Source: Microthrixaceae bacterium (GTDB lineage: Bacteria; Actinomycetota; Acidimicrobiia; Acidimicrobiales; Microtrichaceae). From it: a stretch of DNA of 64,000 nucleotides. The notes under the pieces were generated by a model that saw nothing but the letters and a program-made list of their open reading frames with translations, had not been told where the DNA came from and searched no databases. This document shows, one piece after another, positions 27,094-35,331 of this stretch. The stretch is taken from positions 927,187 to 991,186 of the forward strand of contig JACJWI010000001.1 of assembly GCA_020637215.1 (NCBI GenBank). Direction: 5' to 3'. How positions within the stretch are numbered: position 1 is the stretch's first letter; each line of letters begins with the position of its first letter. The translations under genes and the position numbers were made by a program.

Positions 27094-29961
27094 TCACTCC
27101 GGCTCGGTGGGGGAAGCGCCGTCGGAGCCATGACGGCGGTCGGCCCCTCGGGCCCACGAGAGCGCGCCGAACGGGCGCCGCTCCCCGACTCGCTCGACGA
27201 TCCGGCTGCAGCGCGAGCGGTCGTCCCAGACCGCGAGCCCCACGAGCAGGACGAACCCGACGATCGTGAGCAGCCAGCCCAGGCGGTCGACGTTCGTGGT
27301 GCCGTAGCTGACCGTCACGTGGGTGTCGGTGGGGACGACCACCATCAGGTTCGGGCTGACGCGGTACGGACCGTCGGCCCCCTCGGCCTGCCAGTTCGGG
27401 AAGAACGAGTTGCGGATCAGGATCGGGGTACCCGGTTCGGACACCTCGAAGCTCACCGAGTCGCCGTCGTCGCGCACGTTCGACACGGTCACCTCGGGGA
27501 CCGGCCGGCAGGCCGGGTCGGTGTCGTCGGGGGCGACGCGGGCCCACTCCGACGGTCCCGACGTGGCCAGCGGCACGTCCCAGCGAGAGGGGTCCTGGTA
27601 CCAGATCACCGCGGGGCCCGCCGTCTTGGCGCCGACCTCCTGGCCGGGGGCGGGGGCGGAGCGCTCCTTTGCGTACACCCAGCCGTCGATGTGGTCGTCG
27701 GTGTCGGTGAGCACGACGGGTTCGCAGCGCAACGGCGTGACCAAGTCGGCTTCCGCCACCTCGAACACGACCCACTGGTGCTGGACGCCGTCCGAGGTGG
27801 GTGCGGGGGTGATCGAGGTGAGCTCGGTCAGGCGGTCATCGGCGCGGGCCGCGGCGATCGCCGCGTCGGAGGTGGCCAGGTAGTACTTCACGCCGAGCAT
27901 CTGCAGGTGCGACACCCCTTCGGTCACGTCGAGCGCCGAGTAGGGCATGTCGCGTTGGGCCCGGCTGGGCTGGCTGGACAGCTCCGACTGGTTGAGGAAG
28001 TGGAACGGCGTCGTGGAGCTGGCCTCGAAGTAGAGGCCCTCCATCGAGCCGATGCAGCCGTCGGTGAAGTACGGCAGCAGCATGAGCGCCATCGGCGTGC
28101 CGAACCGGTCGAGCTTGGGCTCGTACTCCCACATCGCCCGGCCGCAGCCGTCGTCGCGGCCGATGCGGTCCATCGTGTCGATGATCGCCTTGAACTCCGG
28201 GTAGGCGTCGCGACCCTCGAGGCCCTCGTAGTTGTAGCGGGCCCAACTGGCCGCGACGTTCTGACGCTTCCACTCGAGGCCCATCCACCGGTACGACGAC
28301 ACCCCCGCCGCGTCGGTGTCGAGGTGGCCTCCGGGCAGGATGCGCAGGGCGCCGGCGATGGTGACCGCGACGATCGTGACCACGAGCGCGGCGCCGATCA
28401 CCCCGACCAGCACCGGCTCCTCGCGCCGGCGGGCCAGGTCGGCCACCACGAGCGAGACCGAGCGGATGACCAGGCCCACCGCCACCGCGGCCAGCAGGTA
28501 GAGGGCCAGGTAGTAGAAGGGCAGGATCCGGGCGTTCCACAGCCGCCACTGCGGGGCGAAGCGGAACGCCCAGGCCATCGACACGACGACCATGGCCAGG
28601 AACCAGCCGATGCGCTGACGGTGGACGAGTGCGAGCAGGACCCCGAGTCCGGCCAGCGCGAACACGACGTTGCGGTAGGGCATGTCGAACTGCTCGGGCT
28701 GCGGCCAGAGGTACTCGGCGTACTTGGTGTACTTCTCCCAGCCCATGTCGTTCATGAAGGCGCTGTCGAAGAAGAACGGCACGAACCAGAAGCAGGCCAG
28801 CAGACCGCCGACCGGCAGCGTGAGGGCGGAGAACGTGACACCGCGCAGGTCGAGGCCGAGGAACAGCAGCAGCACCACGACCGTGGCGACCACCGGGAAG
28901 GCGTCGGTGCGCCAGACGAGCGTCAGCGACGTCACGACCACCAGGCCGGCCGCCATGCCCCGCGCCACGGGGAACGCGTCCCACCACGGGATGCGGTCCT
29001 CGCGCCGGGTCAGCCACAGCACGACGGTGGCGGCTCCGGCGAACAGCGCCGGGATGATGTGGCACAGGATGACGAGGGCGAACAGGCCCGCCGCGAGCGC
29101 CAGCCGACGACCCGTGCGCACACCCCGGACCAGCACCGCCAGGTACAGGACGCACAACGTGAGCGAGATGGAGAAGGCGAACTCGCCCGCCATCGTCGAG
29201 GTGATGTTGCCGCCGAGGATCGTGTAGCCGGTCTCGTAGAGGAACGCACCCGCGCCCACCGCCACCAGAGCGGGACCGGGGAAGGGCAGACGGAACGAGC
29301 GGGCGAGCGCGAACGCGGCCAGCGGCAGGGTGACCAGCCCCGACACGGTCACCAGCTTGAAAGCGACCTCGTAGGGCACCGGGACGCTCAGGACCGCAGC
29401 CACCCCCAGGGCGATCCACAACGCGGTCCGGGCCACGTGGTTGCGGACCCGGCGGGCGACGACCCACGCCAACCAGCCCCACCCCGCCAGCAGGAACGGG
29501 CTGAGCCACAGCGGAGGCCCGACGTTGATCATCACGATCAACAGCGAAGGGACCACCATGTAGAAGACGTAGGCGGGGAACCCCGCGTACCAGTCGGGCG
29601 TCCAGCCGGTGAGCCGGAACTGCGGCAGCAGGTGGTCGCGCAGGAACGCCGGACCCCACACATGGGCGCCCATGTCGCCGCCGGTCGGCGTGGAGGTGCT
29701 GAGGATTCCCCGCGGGCTGAGCGAGGCGAAGACGAAGATGCAGGTCAGCGCGACGACGACCCAGGAGGCGATGAGCGCGAGGTCGTGGCGCGAGTGGCGG
29801 TCGTCATCGGCGCCGATCAGTTCCCGGTCGCCGTCGGTGCCGATCAGCTCCTGAACGCCGTCGGTGCCGTCCGGGGGGACGACGGGCTCCGCCACGTCGG
29901 GCCGGTCGGGGTCGCTCGGGTCCGGGGGCGCGTCGGAGCGCGGTGGGGGGCTCGGATCCAT
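27094..29961 (-). CDS. Large polytopic membrane protein, GT-C / PTPS-related (YfhO-like) family
   Basis: A 955-residue protein. A long disordered acidic N-terminus (about 60 residues) is followed by about a dozen membrane helices, then an extracytoplasmic domain (about residues 600-900), and a last helix (LLTIVGFVLLVGLAVW) near the C-terminus. Loop 1 carries PTGGDMGAHVWGPAFLRDHLLP, an acidic motif where GT-C transferases have their catalytic Asp, followed by WYAGFPAYVFYMV. The family is annotated as 6-pyruvoyl-tetrahydropterin-synthase-related membrane proteins; no pterin enzyme is present. A lipid-linked sugar transferase role is inferred from fold and the downstream GtrA-GT2 gene 8 bp away. 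The ATG at 29961 is uncertain. Confidence 0.7.
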   Translation of the reverse strand: MDPSPPPRSDAPPDPSDPDRPDVAEPVVPPDGTDGVQELIGTDGDRELIGADDDRHSRHDLALIASWVVVALTCIFVFASLSPRGILSTSTPTGGDMGAHVWGPAFLRDHLLPQFRLTGWTPDWYAGFPAYVFYMVVPSLLIVMINVGPPLWLSPFLLAGWGWLAWVVARRVRNHVARTALWIALGVAAVLSVPVPYEVAFKLVTVSGLVTLPLAAFALARSFRLPFPGPALVAVGAGAFLYETGYTILGGNITSTMAGEFAFSISLTLCVLYLAVLVRGVRTGRRLALAAGLFALVILCHIIPALFAGAATVVLWLTRREDRIPWWDAFPVARGMAAGLVVVTSLTLVWRTDAFPVVATVVVLLLFLGLDLRGVTFSALTLPVGGLLACFWFVPFFFDSAFMNDMGWEKYTKYAEYLWPQPEQFDMPYRNVVFALAGLGVLLALVHRQRIGWFLAMVVVSMAWAFRFAPQWRLWNARILPFYYLALYLLAAVAVGLVIRSVSLVVADLARRREEPVLVGVIGAALVVTIVAVTIAGALRILPGGHLDTDAAGVSSYRWMGLEWKRQNVAASWARYNYEGLEGRDAYPEFKAIIDTMDRIGRDDGCGRAMWEYEPKLDRFGTPMALMLLPYFTDGCIGSMEGLYFEASSTTPFHFLNQSELSSQPSRAQRDMPYSALDVTEGVSHLQMLGVKYYLATSDAAIAAARADDRLTELTSITPAPTSDGVQHQWVVFEVAEADLVTPLRCEPVVLTDTDDHIDGWVYAKERSAPAPGQEVGAKTAGPAVIWYQDPSRWDVPLATSGPSEWARVAPDDTDPACRPVPEVTVSNVRDDGDSVSFEVSEPGTPILIRNSFFPNWQAEGADGPYRVSPNLMVVVPTDTHVTVSYGTTNVDRLGWLLTIVGFVLLVGLAVWDDRSRCSRIVERVGERRPFGALSWARGADRRHGSDGASPTEPE

Positions 29962-30054
29962 GGGGGCCTCATCGTGTCAGATCCCGCCCATCGCATCGGG
30001 TCACCGCCGTGCGGCACCGCGAGCCGGAACGGGACCCACCGACCCCGCAGAGGG

Positions 30055-30252
30055 TCAGGACGACAGCGACCGACGGTACCGGGTCGGGACCGCGCTCAGG
30101 TCGGTCAGCACCCCGTCGAGCTCGACCGACTCGCCGTCGCGGTGCCAGCTGCGGGTGTCGCAGGTCGAACAGGAGCGCATGACCAGCCGTGAGCCGTCGA
30201 TGGTCAGCCCGATCTCGACGAGCTCGTTGCGGCACGTGTGACAGCTCGACAT
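30055..30252 (-). CDS. Small zinc-ribbon protein
   Basis: A 65-residue protein with two CxxC knuckles (C4/C7 and C28/C31: SCHTC and SCSTC), so probably a single zinc ribbon, followed by an Arg-rich tail. The start is well supported by GGGAGGAACCA before the ATG at 30252. No specific family function is recognised; such proteins are often nucleic-acid or protein adaptors. It lies between the CPBP protease gene and the large membrane protein gene, same strand. The upstream 176 bp (30253-30428) hold no other gene; GTCGAC repeats there are unexplained. Confidence 0.7.
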   Translation of the reverse strand: MSSCHTCRNELVEIGLTIDGSRLVMRSCSTCDTRSWHRDGESVELDGVLTDLSAVPTRYRRSLSS

Positions 30253-30428
30253 TGGTTCCTCCCAGCTCGCGGAACGACCCCAGCGGGCCGCGGTCGCCGC
30301 GGACGCGGTCCTCGGCGACCTCTCTCCGTCGGCAGGACGGCGCGGCGCCGTGAGCGATCCGGCCGGGAATGATCCGTTCGGCCCAGTCGACAGCGGGTGT
30401 CGTGTCGACCGCGCAGCGGCGCGGCGGG

Positions 30429-31151
30429 TCAGCCGGTCAGGTAGAGCACGACCACGCTGGTGGCGTTGAAGGCCATGTGGGTGGCGATCGACATGCCCAG
30501 TCGCCCGGTCCGCACCGCCATCACCGCCAGGACGAGCCCGATGGCGAACAGGCCGACGAACTGCAGCAGCTGGAAGTGCACCGCCCCGAACACCGCGGCG
30601 GACCCGACCACCGCCGCCCAGTCGGGCAGTCCCCGCTTCTGCAGCGCACGCAGGAACAGGCCCCGGAAGAACAGCTCCTCGACCAGCGGCGCGCCGATCA
30701 CCACGATCAGGACGAGCAGCACCCAACCGAGCGGGTCGGTCGCCTTGTCCGACAGGGCCCGAGCGGGAGCGGAGAGGTCGTCCTGGCTCGTGCCGGTCAG
30801 CTCGAGGATCGGCACGTACAGCAGAGGCAGCACCACCAGCTGGACCGCGACGCCGACGACCAGGCCGATCGGGACGTCGAGCGGTCGGACCGCCAGGCCG
30901 AAGTCGTCGACGAGTCCGCCGCCCTTGGTCCCGGCCAGGTACACCGACCCCAGGTATCCGCCCCACAACGGCACCTGCAGCAGCGCGGCGGCCGCCATCG
31001 GAATGTCGGCCGCCTCGGTCCAACCGCCGGCGCCCATCGCCACGACGGTGGCGACCACGGCCAGGGCCTGGGCCAGGAGGAAGCCGAGCGCGACCTCGCC
31101 GAGACCCCACCGCTGCTGCGCCGGGTCCATCCAGGACCGGGTGTCGACCAC
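30429..31151 (-). CDS. CPBP family intramembrane metalloprotease
   Basis: A 240-residue membrane protein (about 6-8 helices) of the CAAX/ABI (CPBP, Pfam Abi) family. Motif 1 is VEELFFRGLFLRAL (EExxxR), motif 2 is FGAVHFQLLQF (FxxxH), and the third conserved His is in SIATHMAFNAT. These residues form the metal-type active site. Bacterial members act in prenyl-protein processing, bacteriocin self-immunity or as scaffolds; the role here is unknown. The GTG at 31151 is used; an in-frame ATG seven codons on is possible. It follows the DUF3499 gene by 13 bp and is likely in its operon. Confidence 0.85.
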   Translation of the reverse strand: MVDTRSWMDPAQQRWGLGEVALGFLLAQALAVVATVVAMGAGGWTEAADIPMAAAALLQVPLWGGYLGSVYLAGTKGGGLVDDFGLAVRPLDVPIGLVVGVAVQLVVLPLLYVPILELTGTSQDDLSAPARALSDKATDPLGWVLLVLIVVIGAPLVEELFFRGLFLRALQKRGLPDWAAVVGSAAVFGAVHFQLLQFVGLFAIGLVLAVMAVRTGRLGMSIATHMAFNATSVVVLYLTG

Positions 31152-31164
31152 GACGGGGGGACGC

Positions 31165-31401
31165 TCAGGCGCCGATGAGGTCGAGCCGGCCGCCCCGCAG
31201 GGACTCCACGGCCCGACCGTCGCGCAGCTCCCAACCCCGGGGAACCCGCACCGTGTCGGCGTGCAGCAGGCAGAGGTCGTGCACCATCGGGTGGTCCTCG
31301 GCGGCGAGGTCCTCGAGCCACACCACGCCCTCGGCGTAGGCGTACGACAGCGTGGCGACCGCCGGGCGGCCGCATCCGGGACGGGCGCAGCTCCTGCTCA
31401 C
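31165..31401 (-). CDS. DUF3499 family protein
   Basis: A 78-residue actinobacterial protein of the DUF3499 family (SRSCARPGCGRPAVATLSY ... VWLEDL ... DLCLLHADTVRVPRGWELRD). Three Cys plus a CxxH suggest a small zinc-binding fold. Function unknown. In other actinobacteria it lies beside phosphomannomutase and near cofD/whiB (from memory), and here it heads the minus-strand block leading to manB. The GTG at 31401 is supported by a TACGGT -10 exactly 7 nt upstream. Divergent from ftsH. Confidence 0.85.
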   Translation of the reverse strand: MSRSCARPGCGRPAVATLSYAYAEGVVWLEDLAAEDHPMVHDLCLLHADTVRVPRGWELRDGRAVESLRGGRLDLIGA

Positions 31402-31408
31402 GGCGGGC

Positions 31409-31414
31409 ACCGTA
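31409..31414 (-). promoter_or_regulatory. -10 hexamer of leaderless DUF3499 gene
   Basis: Minus-strand TACGGT 7 nt before the GTG at 31401; no Shine-Dalgarno. Confidence 0.5.
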
Positions 31415-31513
31415 CCGGCGGGTCGTCGTCGGGGTGGGGATGCCCCGACGCCGACGACACGGGCCGATGGCACCCTTCTCAGGCTCGGCATGTCGGAACG
31501 CGGGTCGGGCTCC

Positions 31514-31519
31514 TAGGCT
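31514..31519 (+). promoter_or_regulatory. -10 hexamer of ftsH
   Basis: TAGGCT 6 nt before the ftsH ATG. The intervening GAGGGG abuts the ATG, too close to serve as a normal Shine-Dalgarno, so a leaderless start is likely. Confidence 0.5.
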
Positions 31520-31525
31520 GAGGGG

Positions 31526-33529
31526 ATGCCTCCCGAGCCCAACGACGCCCCCACGCCCCCCGGCAAGGCCCGACCCAACGGCCTGCCGTCGTGGCTGCTG
31601 TGGGTGCTGGTCGCGGTGGTCGGACTCACCGTCGTGAGCGCCCTGTCGCTGAACTCCGCCCAGCAGAAGCAGATCGCCTTCTCCACCTTCACCGAGCAGG
31701 TCGCCGACGGCAAGGTCAAGACCGTCACCTGGAACAACGTCGACCAGTCGATCACGGGCACCATGAAGTCCGGCGAGGACTTCGTCACCACCGGCCCCGC
31801 CGAGCCCACCCCCGAGCTGCTGCAGTCCATGGAGGAGCACGACGTCGAGGTCGAGTTCGCCACCCCGACGCCCAACCTGTTCGTCCAGCTCCTGCCGCTG
31901 CTGCTGCCGCTGCTTCTGATCATCGGCTTCTTCGCCTGGATGAACCGACGGGCGCAGGGCCAGATGAGCGGGATCATGTCGATCGGACGCTCCCGGGCCA
32001 AGACCTACACGACCGAGCGCCCGGCCACGCTGTTCACCGACGTCGCCGGCTACGAAGGCGTCAAGACCGAGATCCGCGAGGTCGTCGACTTCCTCAAGGA
32101 GCCGGAGCGCTTCCTCGAGATCGGAGCCAAGATCCCCAAGGGCGTGCTGCTGGTCGGCCCTCCGGGCACCGGCAAGACCCTCATCGCCCGGGCCGTCGCC
32201 GGCGAGGCCGGCGTCCCGTTCCTGTCGGTGTCGGGGTCGGACTTCATGGAGATGTTCGTCGGCGTCGGCGCCAGCCGGGTCCGCGACCTGTTCGAGTCCG
32301 CCCGCAAGCACGGCCGGGCGATCATCTTCATCGACGAGATCGACTCGGTCGGCCGCAAGCGCGGCGCCGGCCTCGGCGGCGGACACGACGAGCGGGAGCA
32401 GACGCTCAACCAGATGCTCTCGGAGATGGACGGCTTCGAGGGCACCGACGGCGTCGTCATGATCGCGGCCACCAACCGGCCTGACATCCTCGACCCGGCG
32501 CTGCTGCGCCCGGGTCGCTTCGACCGCCAGGTCGTCGTCCCGCTGCCCGAGCTGGACGACCGCAAGGCGATCCTGGCCGTGCACGTCCGGCAGAAGAAGC
32601 TGTCGGCCGACGTCGACCTGGACCTGGTCGCCCGCGGCACGCCGGGCATGTCGGGCGCGGACCTGGCCAACCTGGTCAACGAGGCCGCCCTCACCGCGGT
32701 GCGCCGCGGGTCCAAGGTCGTCGAGATGCACGACTTCGAGGACGCCCGGGACCGCGTCCTCATGGGCCAGCGGCGCGAGTCGATGGTGCTGTCGGACCGG
32801 GAGAAGGAGATCACCGCCTACCACGAGGCGGGCCACGCCCTGTGCGCGGCGCTGCTGCCCAACGCGGATCCGGTCCACAAGGTGACGATCCTGCCCCGGG
32901 GCATGGCGTTGGGCGTCACCCAGCAGCTCCCCGAAGAGGAGAAGCACTCCTACAGCCAGGAGTTCCTCGAGGAGTCGATCATCGTGGCGATGGGCGGGCG
33001 CGTCGCCGAGGAGCTCGTGTTCGACCACCGCTCCACCGGTGCCGCCAACGACCTCCAGGTCTCCACCGAGCGGGCCCGGAAGATGGTCACCGAGTTCGGC
33101 ATGAGCGACGAGATCGGACCCCGGGCGTGGGGTACCTCCGGGCCGGTCTTCCTGGGCGACGACTTCGGCCACCAGCGCGAGTACTCCGAGGACACCGCCC
33201 GGGCGATCGACGCCGAGGTCGAGCGGCTGCTGCGGCAGGGCGAGGACCGCTGTCGCGACCTGCTCACCCGCAACCGCGCCGCGCTGGACCTGATCACCAG
33301 GGTGCTGCTCGAGCAGGAGACGATCTCGGGCAGCGAGGTGAACCGGTTGATCCGCGTCGCCAACGGCACCGAACCCGACCTGCCGGCGCCCACGCCGCCC
33401 GCCGCGCCGTCGCCGCCGGTCGGCGGAACCCCCGCGTCGGTACCCCCGCCGGTGCCCCCGCACCTCGCCCCCTCCCCCCGGCCGAACGTGCTGCCCAGCC
33501 AGCCGTTCCAGGGAGACGTCACCGCCTGA
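31526..33529 (+). CDS. ftsH: ATP-dependent zinc metalloprotease FtsH
   Basis: A 667-residue membrane-anchored AAA+ protease. There are two N-terminal helices (about residues 21-42 and 118-137) around a small periplasmic domain. The AAA module has Walker A GPPGTGKT (from residue 211), Walker B IIFIDEID, the pore loop FMEMFVGVGA and SRH ATNRPDILDPALLRPGRFDR. The zinc site is HEAGH (433-437), with a third ligand Asp in the later helix. The C-terminal ~55 residues are Pro-rich and disordered. It degrades damaged membrane proteins. The neighbours tilS/hpt usual in actinobacteria are absent; divergent from the DUF3499 gene. Confidence 0.97.
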   Translation: MPPEPNDAPTPPGKARPNGLPSWLLWVLVAVVGLTVVSALSLNSAQQKQIAFSTFTEQVADGKVKTVTWNNVDQSITGTMKSGEDFVTTGPAEPTPELLQSMEEHDVEVEFATPTPNLFVQLLPLLLPLLLIIGFFAWMNRRAQGQMSGIMSIGRSRAKTYTTERPATLFTDVAGYEGVKTEIREVVDFLKEPERFLEIGAKIPKGVLLVGPPGTGKTLIARAVAGEAGVPFLSVSGSDFMEMFVGVGASRVRDLFESARKHGRAIIFIDEIDSVGRKRGAGLGGGHDEREQTLNQMLSEMDGFEGTDGVVMIAATNRPDILDPALLRPGRFDRQVVVPLPELDDRKAILAVHVRQKKLSADVDLDLVARGTPGMSGADLANLVNEAALTAVRRGSKVVEMHDFEDARDRVLMGQRRESMVLSDREKEITAYHEAGHALCAALLPNADPVHKVTILPRGMALGVTQQLPEEEKHSYSQEFLEESIIVAMGGRVAEELVFDHRSTGAANDLQVSTERARKMVTEFGMSDEIGPRAWGTSGPVFLGDDFGHQREYSEDTARAIDAEVERLLRQGEDRCRDLLTRNRAALDLITRVLLEQETISGSEVNRLIRVANGTEPDLPAPTPPAAPSPPVGGTPASVPPPVPPHLAPSPRPNVLPSQPFQGDVTA

Positions 33530-33547
33530 CCCGAGTCCGGCCGAGCG

Positions 33548-33564
33548 GCAGCCGACCCGGCTGC
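33548..33564 (+). terminator. Hairpin after ftsH
   Basis: Perfect 7-bp arms GCAGCCG / CGGCTGC with a 3-nt loop, 18 bp after the ftsH stop. No U-tract follows. Probably ends or protects the ftsH mRNA. Confidence 0.4.
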
Positions 33565-33632
33565 ACCTCGGTCGGTTCCAACGCACCTCGGGGCGCGTCG
33601 GCCCCGATCGCGCCGGGGACAGATGGGCATTT

Positions 33633-33679
33633 CGACCCACCCTGGGTCGTTCGCCTCAAGTCCGATGGGCCGATCGGCC
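33633..33679. promoter_or_regulatory. Two dyads upstream of the DUF1800 gene
   Basis: CGACCCA-CCC-TGGGTCG (33633-33649) and a perfect 12-bp palindrome GGCCGATCGGCC (33668-33679), the latter 12 bp before the ATG at 33692. They are placed as operators or leader structures of the DUF1800-DUF1501 operon. Confidence 0.35.
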
Positions 33680-33691
33680 GAAGTGCGCCCC

Positions 33692-35317
33692 ATGCACGAC
33701 GACGGCGGAACACTGACGGTGGAGCGGGCCCCGACCCGACGATCGGTCCTCGGGGCGGCCGGAGCGGGCGGGATCGCCCTGGCCGCGGCGGCGTGCGCGC
33801 CCGCGACCGGCCCGACCCCCGCGCCGAGCACACCGACGTCGACCCCCGCCACGCCGGCTCCGTGGCCGCTCGACGAGTCCCGGCTCCTGGCCTCGCGCGC
33901 GACGTTCGGACCGACCCCGGCCGTGGTCGACCGCATCCGCAGCATCGGCCCCGCCGCCTGGCTCGACGAGCAGCTCGCCGCGAACGGGGCGACCGCAGAG
34001 GCTCGCCTGGGCTCCTCGTTCCCGTCGCTCACCGCCAGCAACGCCGTCAACGCGGTGCAGCGCAACACCGATCAGAACGTGCTGTTCCGCGAGCTCGACC
34101 ACGCCATGCTGCTGCGGGCGGTGTACTCCGAGAACCAGCTCTACGAGGTGATGTGCGACTTCTGGTCCAACCACTTCTCGATCTGGCGATCGGCCAAGTG
34201 GATGACGCACCTCAAGACCCGCGACGACGGCGACGTGATCCGACCCCACGCTCTGGGTCGGTTCGCCGACATGCTCAAGGCCTCGGCGCGCAGCCCCGCC
34301 ATGCTGGTGTACCTCGACAACTACTCGTCCAACGCCTACTCGCCGTCAGGGGTCAACGAGAACTGGGGCCGTGAGCTGCTCGAGCTCCACACCCTCGGGA
34401 TCATCAAGGGCGAGCAGGTCTACACCGAGGCCGACATGCGCGGCGTCGCAAAGGTGATGTCGGGCCGCACGATCAACTGGACCGACGGCCCCACCAAGTA
34501 CGACTACCGGTTCGAGAAGTACTGGCACTCCCGCGACGCGGTGTCGATCCTCGGCGGGCAGTGGAGCCGACCGGCGCGGACCGACGGCGCCCAGGGCGAA
34601 GCCGACGGCAACTCCCTGCTCGAGTTCCTGGCCCGGCACCCCTCGACGGCCCGGCACCTCGCGTTCAAGCTGTGTCGCCGCTTCGTGGCCGACGATCCCC
34701 CGATGACGCTCGTCGACCGCCTGGCGTCGACCTACCTGGCCAACGACACCGCCATCGCCCCGGTGCTGCGGGAGCTGTTCCTGTCCCCGGAGCTCCGGGC
34801 CTCTGGCGGCCAGAAGGTGAAGCGTCCCTACGAGTGGCTCGTCTCGGCGCTCCGGGCGACGAAAGCCGAGATCGACTCCGACCCCCAGGGACACGCGTCC
34901 AGACGGCTGCGCGAGGTCCAGTGGGGGCTCGGGCAGCCGATCAACGAACGCACCACGCCCGACGGCTACCCGGAGACCGCGGCGGAGTGGGTGTCCACCG
35001 AGGGCCTGCTCAAGCGATGGGAGTGGGGCGCCCGCCTGGCGCGCAACAAGCTGACCAGCACGACCGAGGCCCGGAAGGTGGTGATCGATCCCGCCGCCCT
35101 GCTCCCCTCGCCGTTGCCGGCCACCACGACGGACCTGCTCACCGCACTGGCCGATCAGGTGTTCCAGTTCCCCCTCCCGGCGCCGCACGCGACGTCGATC
35201 CTCGCTGCGCTGGGGGTCTCACCCTCCGCGGCCGCCACGACGATCACCTCCAACGCCAACAACCTCCAGGCCGTCCTCGGCCTGCTCTGCGCCCATCCCA
35301 ACTTCCAGCGCCGCTGA
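33692..35317 (+). CDS. DUF1800 family protein, Tat-exported putative lipoprotein
   Basis: About 541 residues. The N-terminus has a twin-arginine signal (APTRRSVLGAAGAGG, R16/R17) ending in a lipobox-like AAAAC (C35), so it is probably exported folded and lipidated. The mature protein is a DUF1800 domain (LASRATFGPTP ... WLDEQLAA ... EVMCDFWSNHFSIW ... NENWGRELLELHTLG). The start was set at 33692 since the longer frame crosses two dyads. Function unknown. It is followed 14 bp later by a DUF1501 gene, a pairing widespread in bacteria that suggests a shared process or complex outside the membrane. Confidence 0.82.
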   Translation: MHDDGGTLTVERAPTRRSVLGAAGAGGIALAAAACAPATGPTPAPSTPTSTPATPAPWPLDESRLLASRATFGPTPAVVDRIRSIGPAAWLDEQLAANGATAEARLGSSFPSLTASNAVNAVQRNTDQNVLFRELDHAMLLRAVYSENQLYEVMCDFWSNHFSIWRSAKWMTHLKTRDDGDVIRPHALGRFADMLKASARSPAMLVYLDNYSSNAYSPSGVNENWGRELLELHTLGIIKGEQVYTEADMRGVAKVMSGRTINWTDGPTKYDYRFEKYWHSRDAVSILGGQWSRPARTDGAQGEADGNSLLEFLARHPSTARHLAFKLCRRFVADDPPMTLVDRLASTYLANDTAIAPVLRELFLSPELRASGGQKVKRPYEWLVSALRATKAEIDSDPQGHASRRLREVQWGLGQPINERTTPDGYPETAAEWVSTEGLLKRWEWGARLARNKLTSTTEARKVVIDPAALLPSPLPATTTDLLTALADQVFQFPLPAPHATSILAALGVSPSAAATTITSNANNLQAVLGLLCAHPNFQRR

Positions 35318-35331
35318 CCGGAGACGACGAG

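Noticed and set aside
26920..30192. A 1090-codon plus-strand open frame opposite the GtrA-GT2 and GT-C-like genes
   Set aside because: Its translation is Arg/His/Gln-rich with no domain, while the minus strand encodes clear membrane and GT2 domains. It is a GC-bias shadow.
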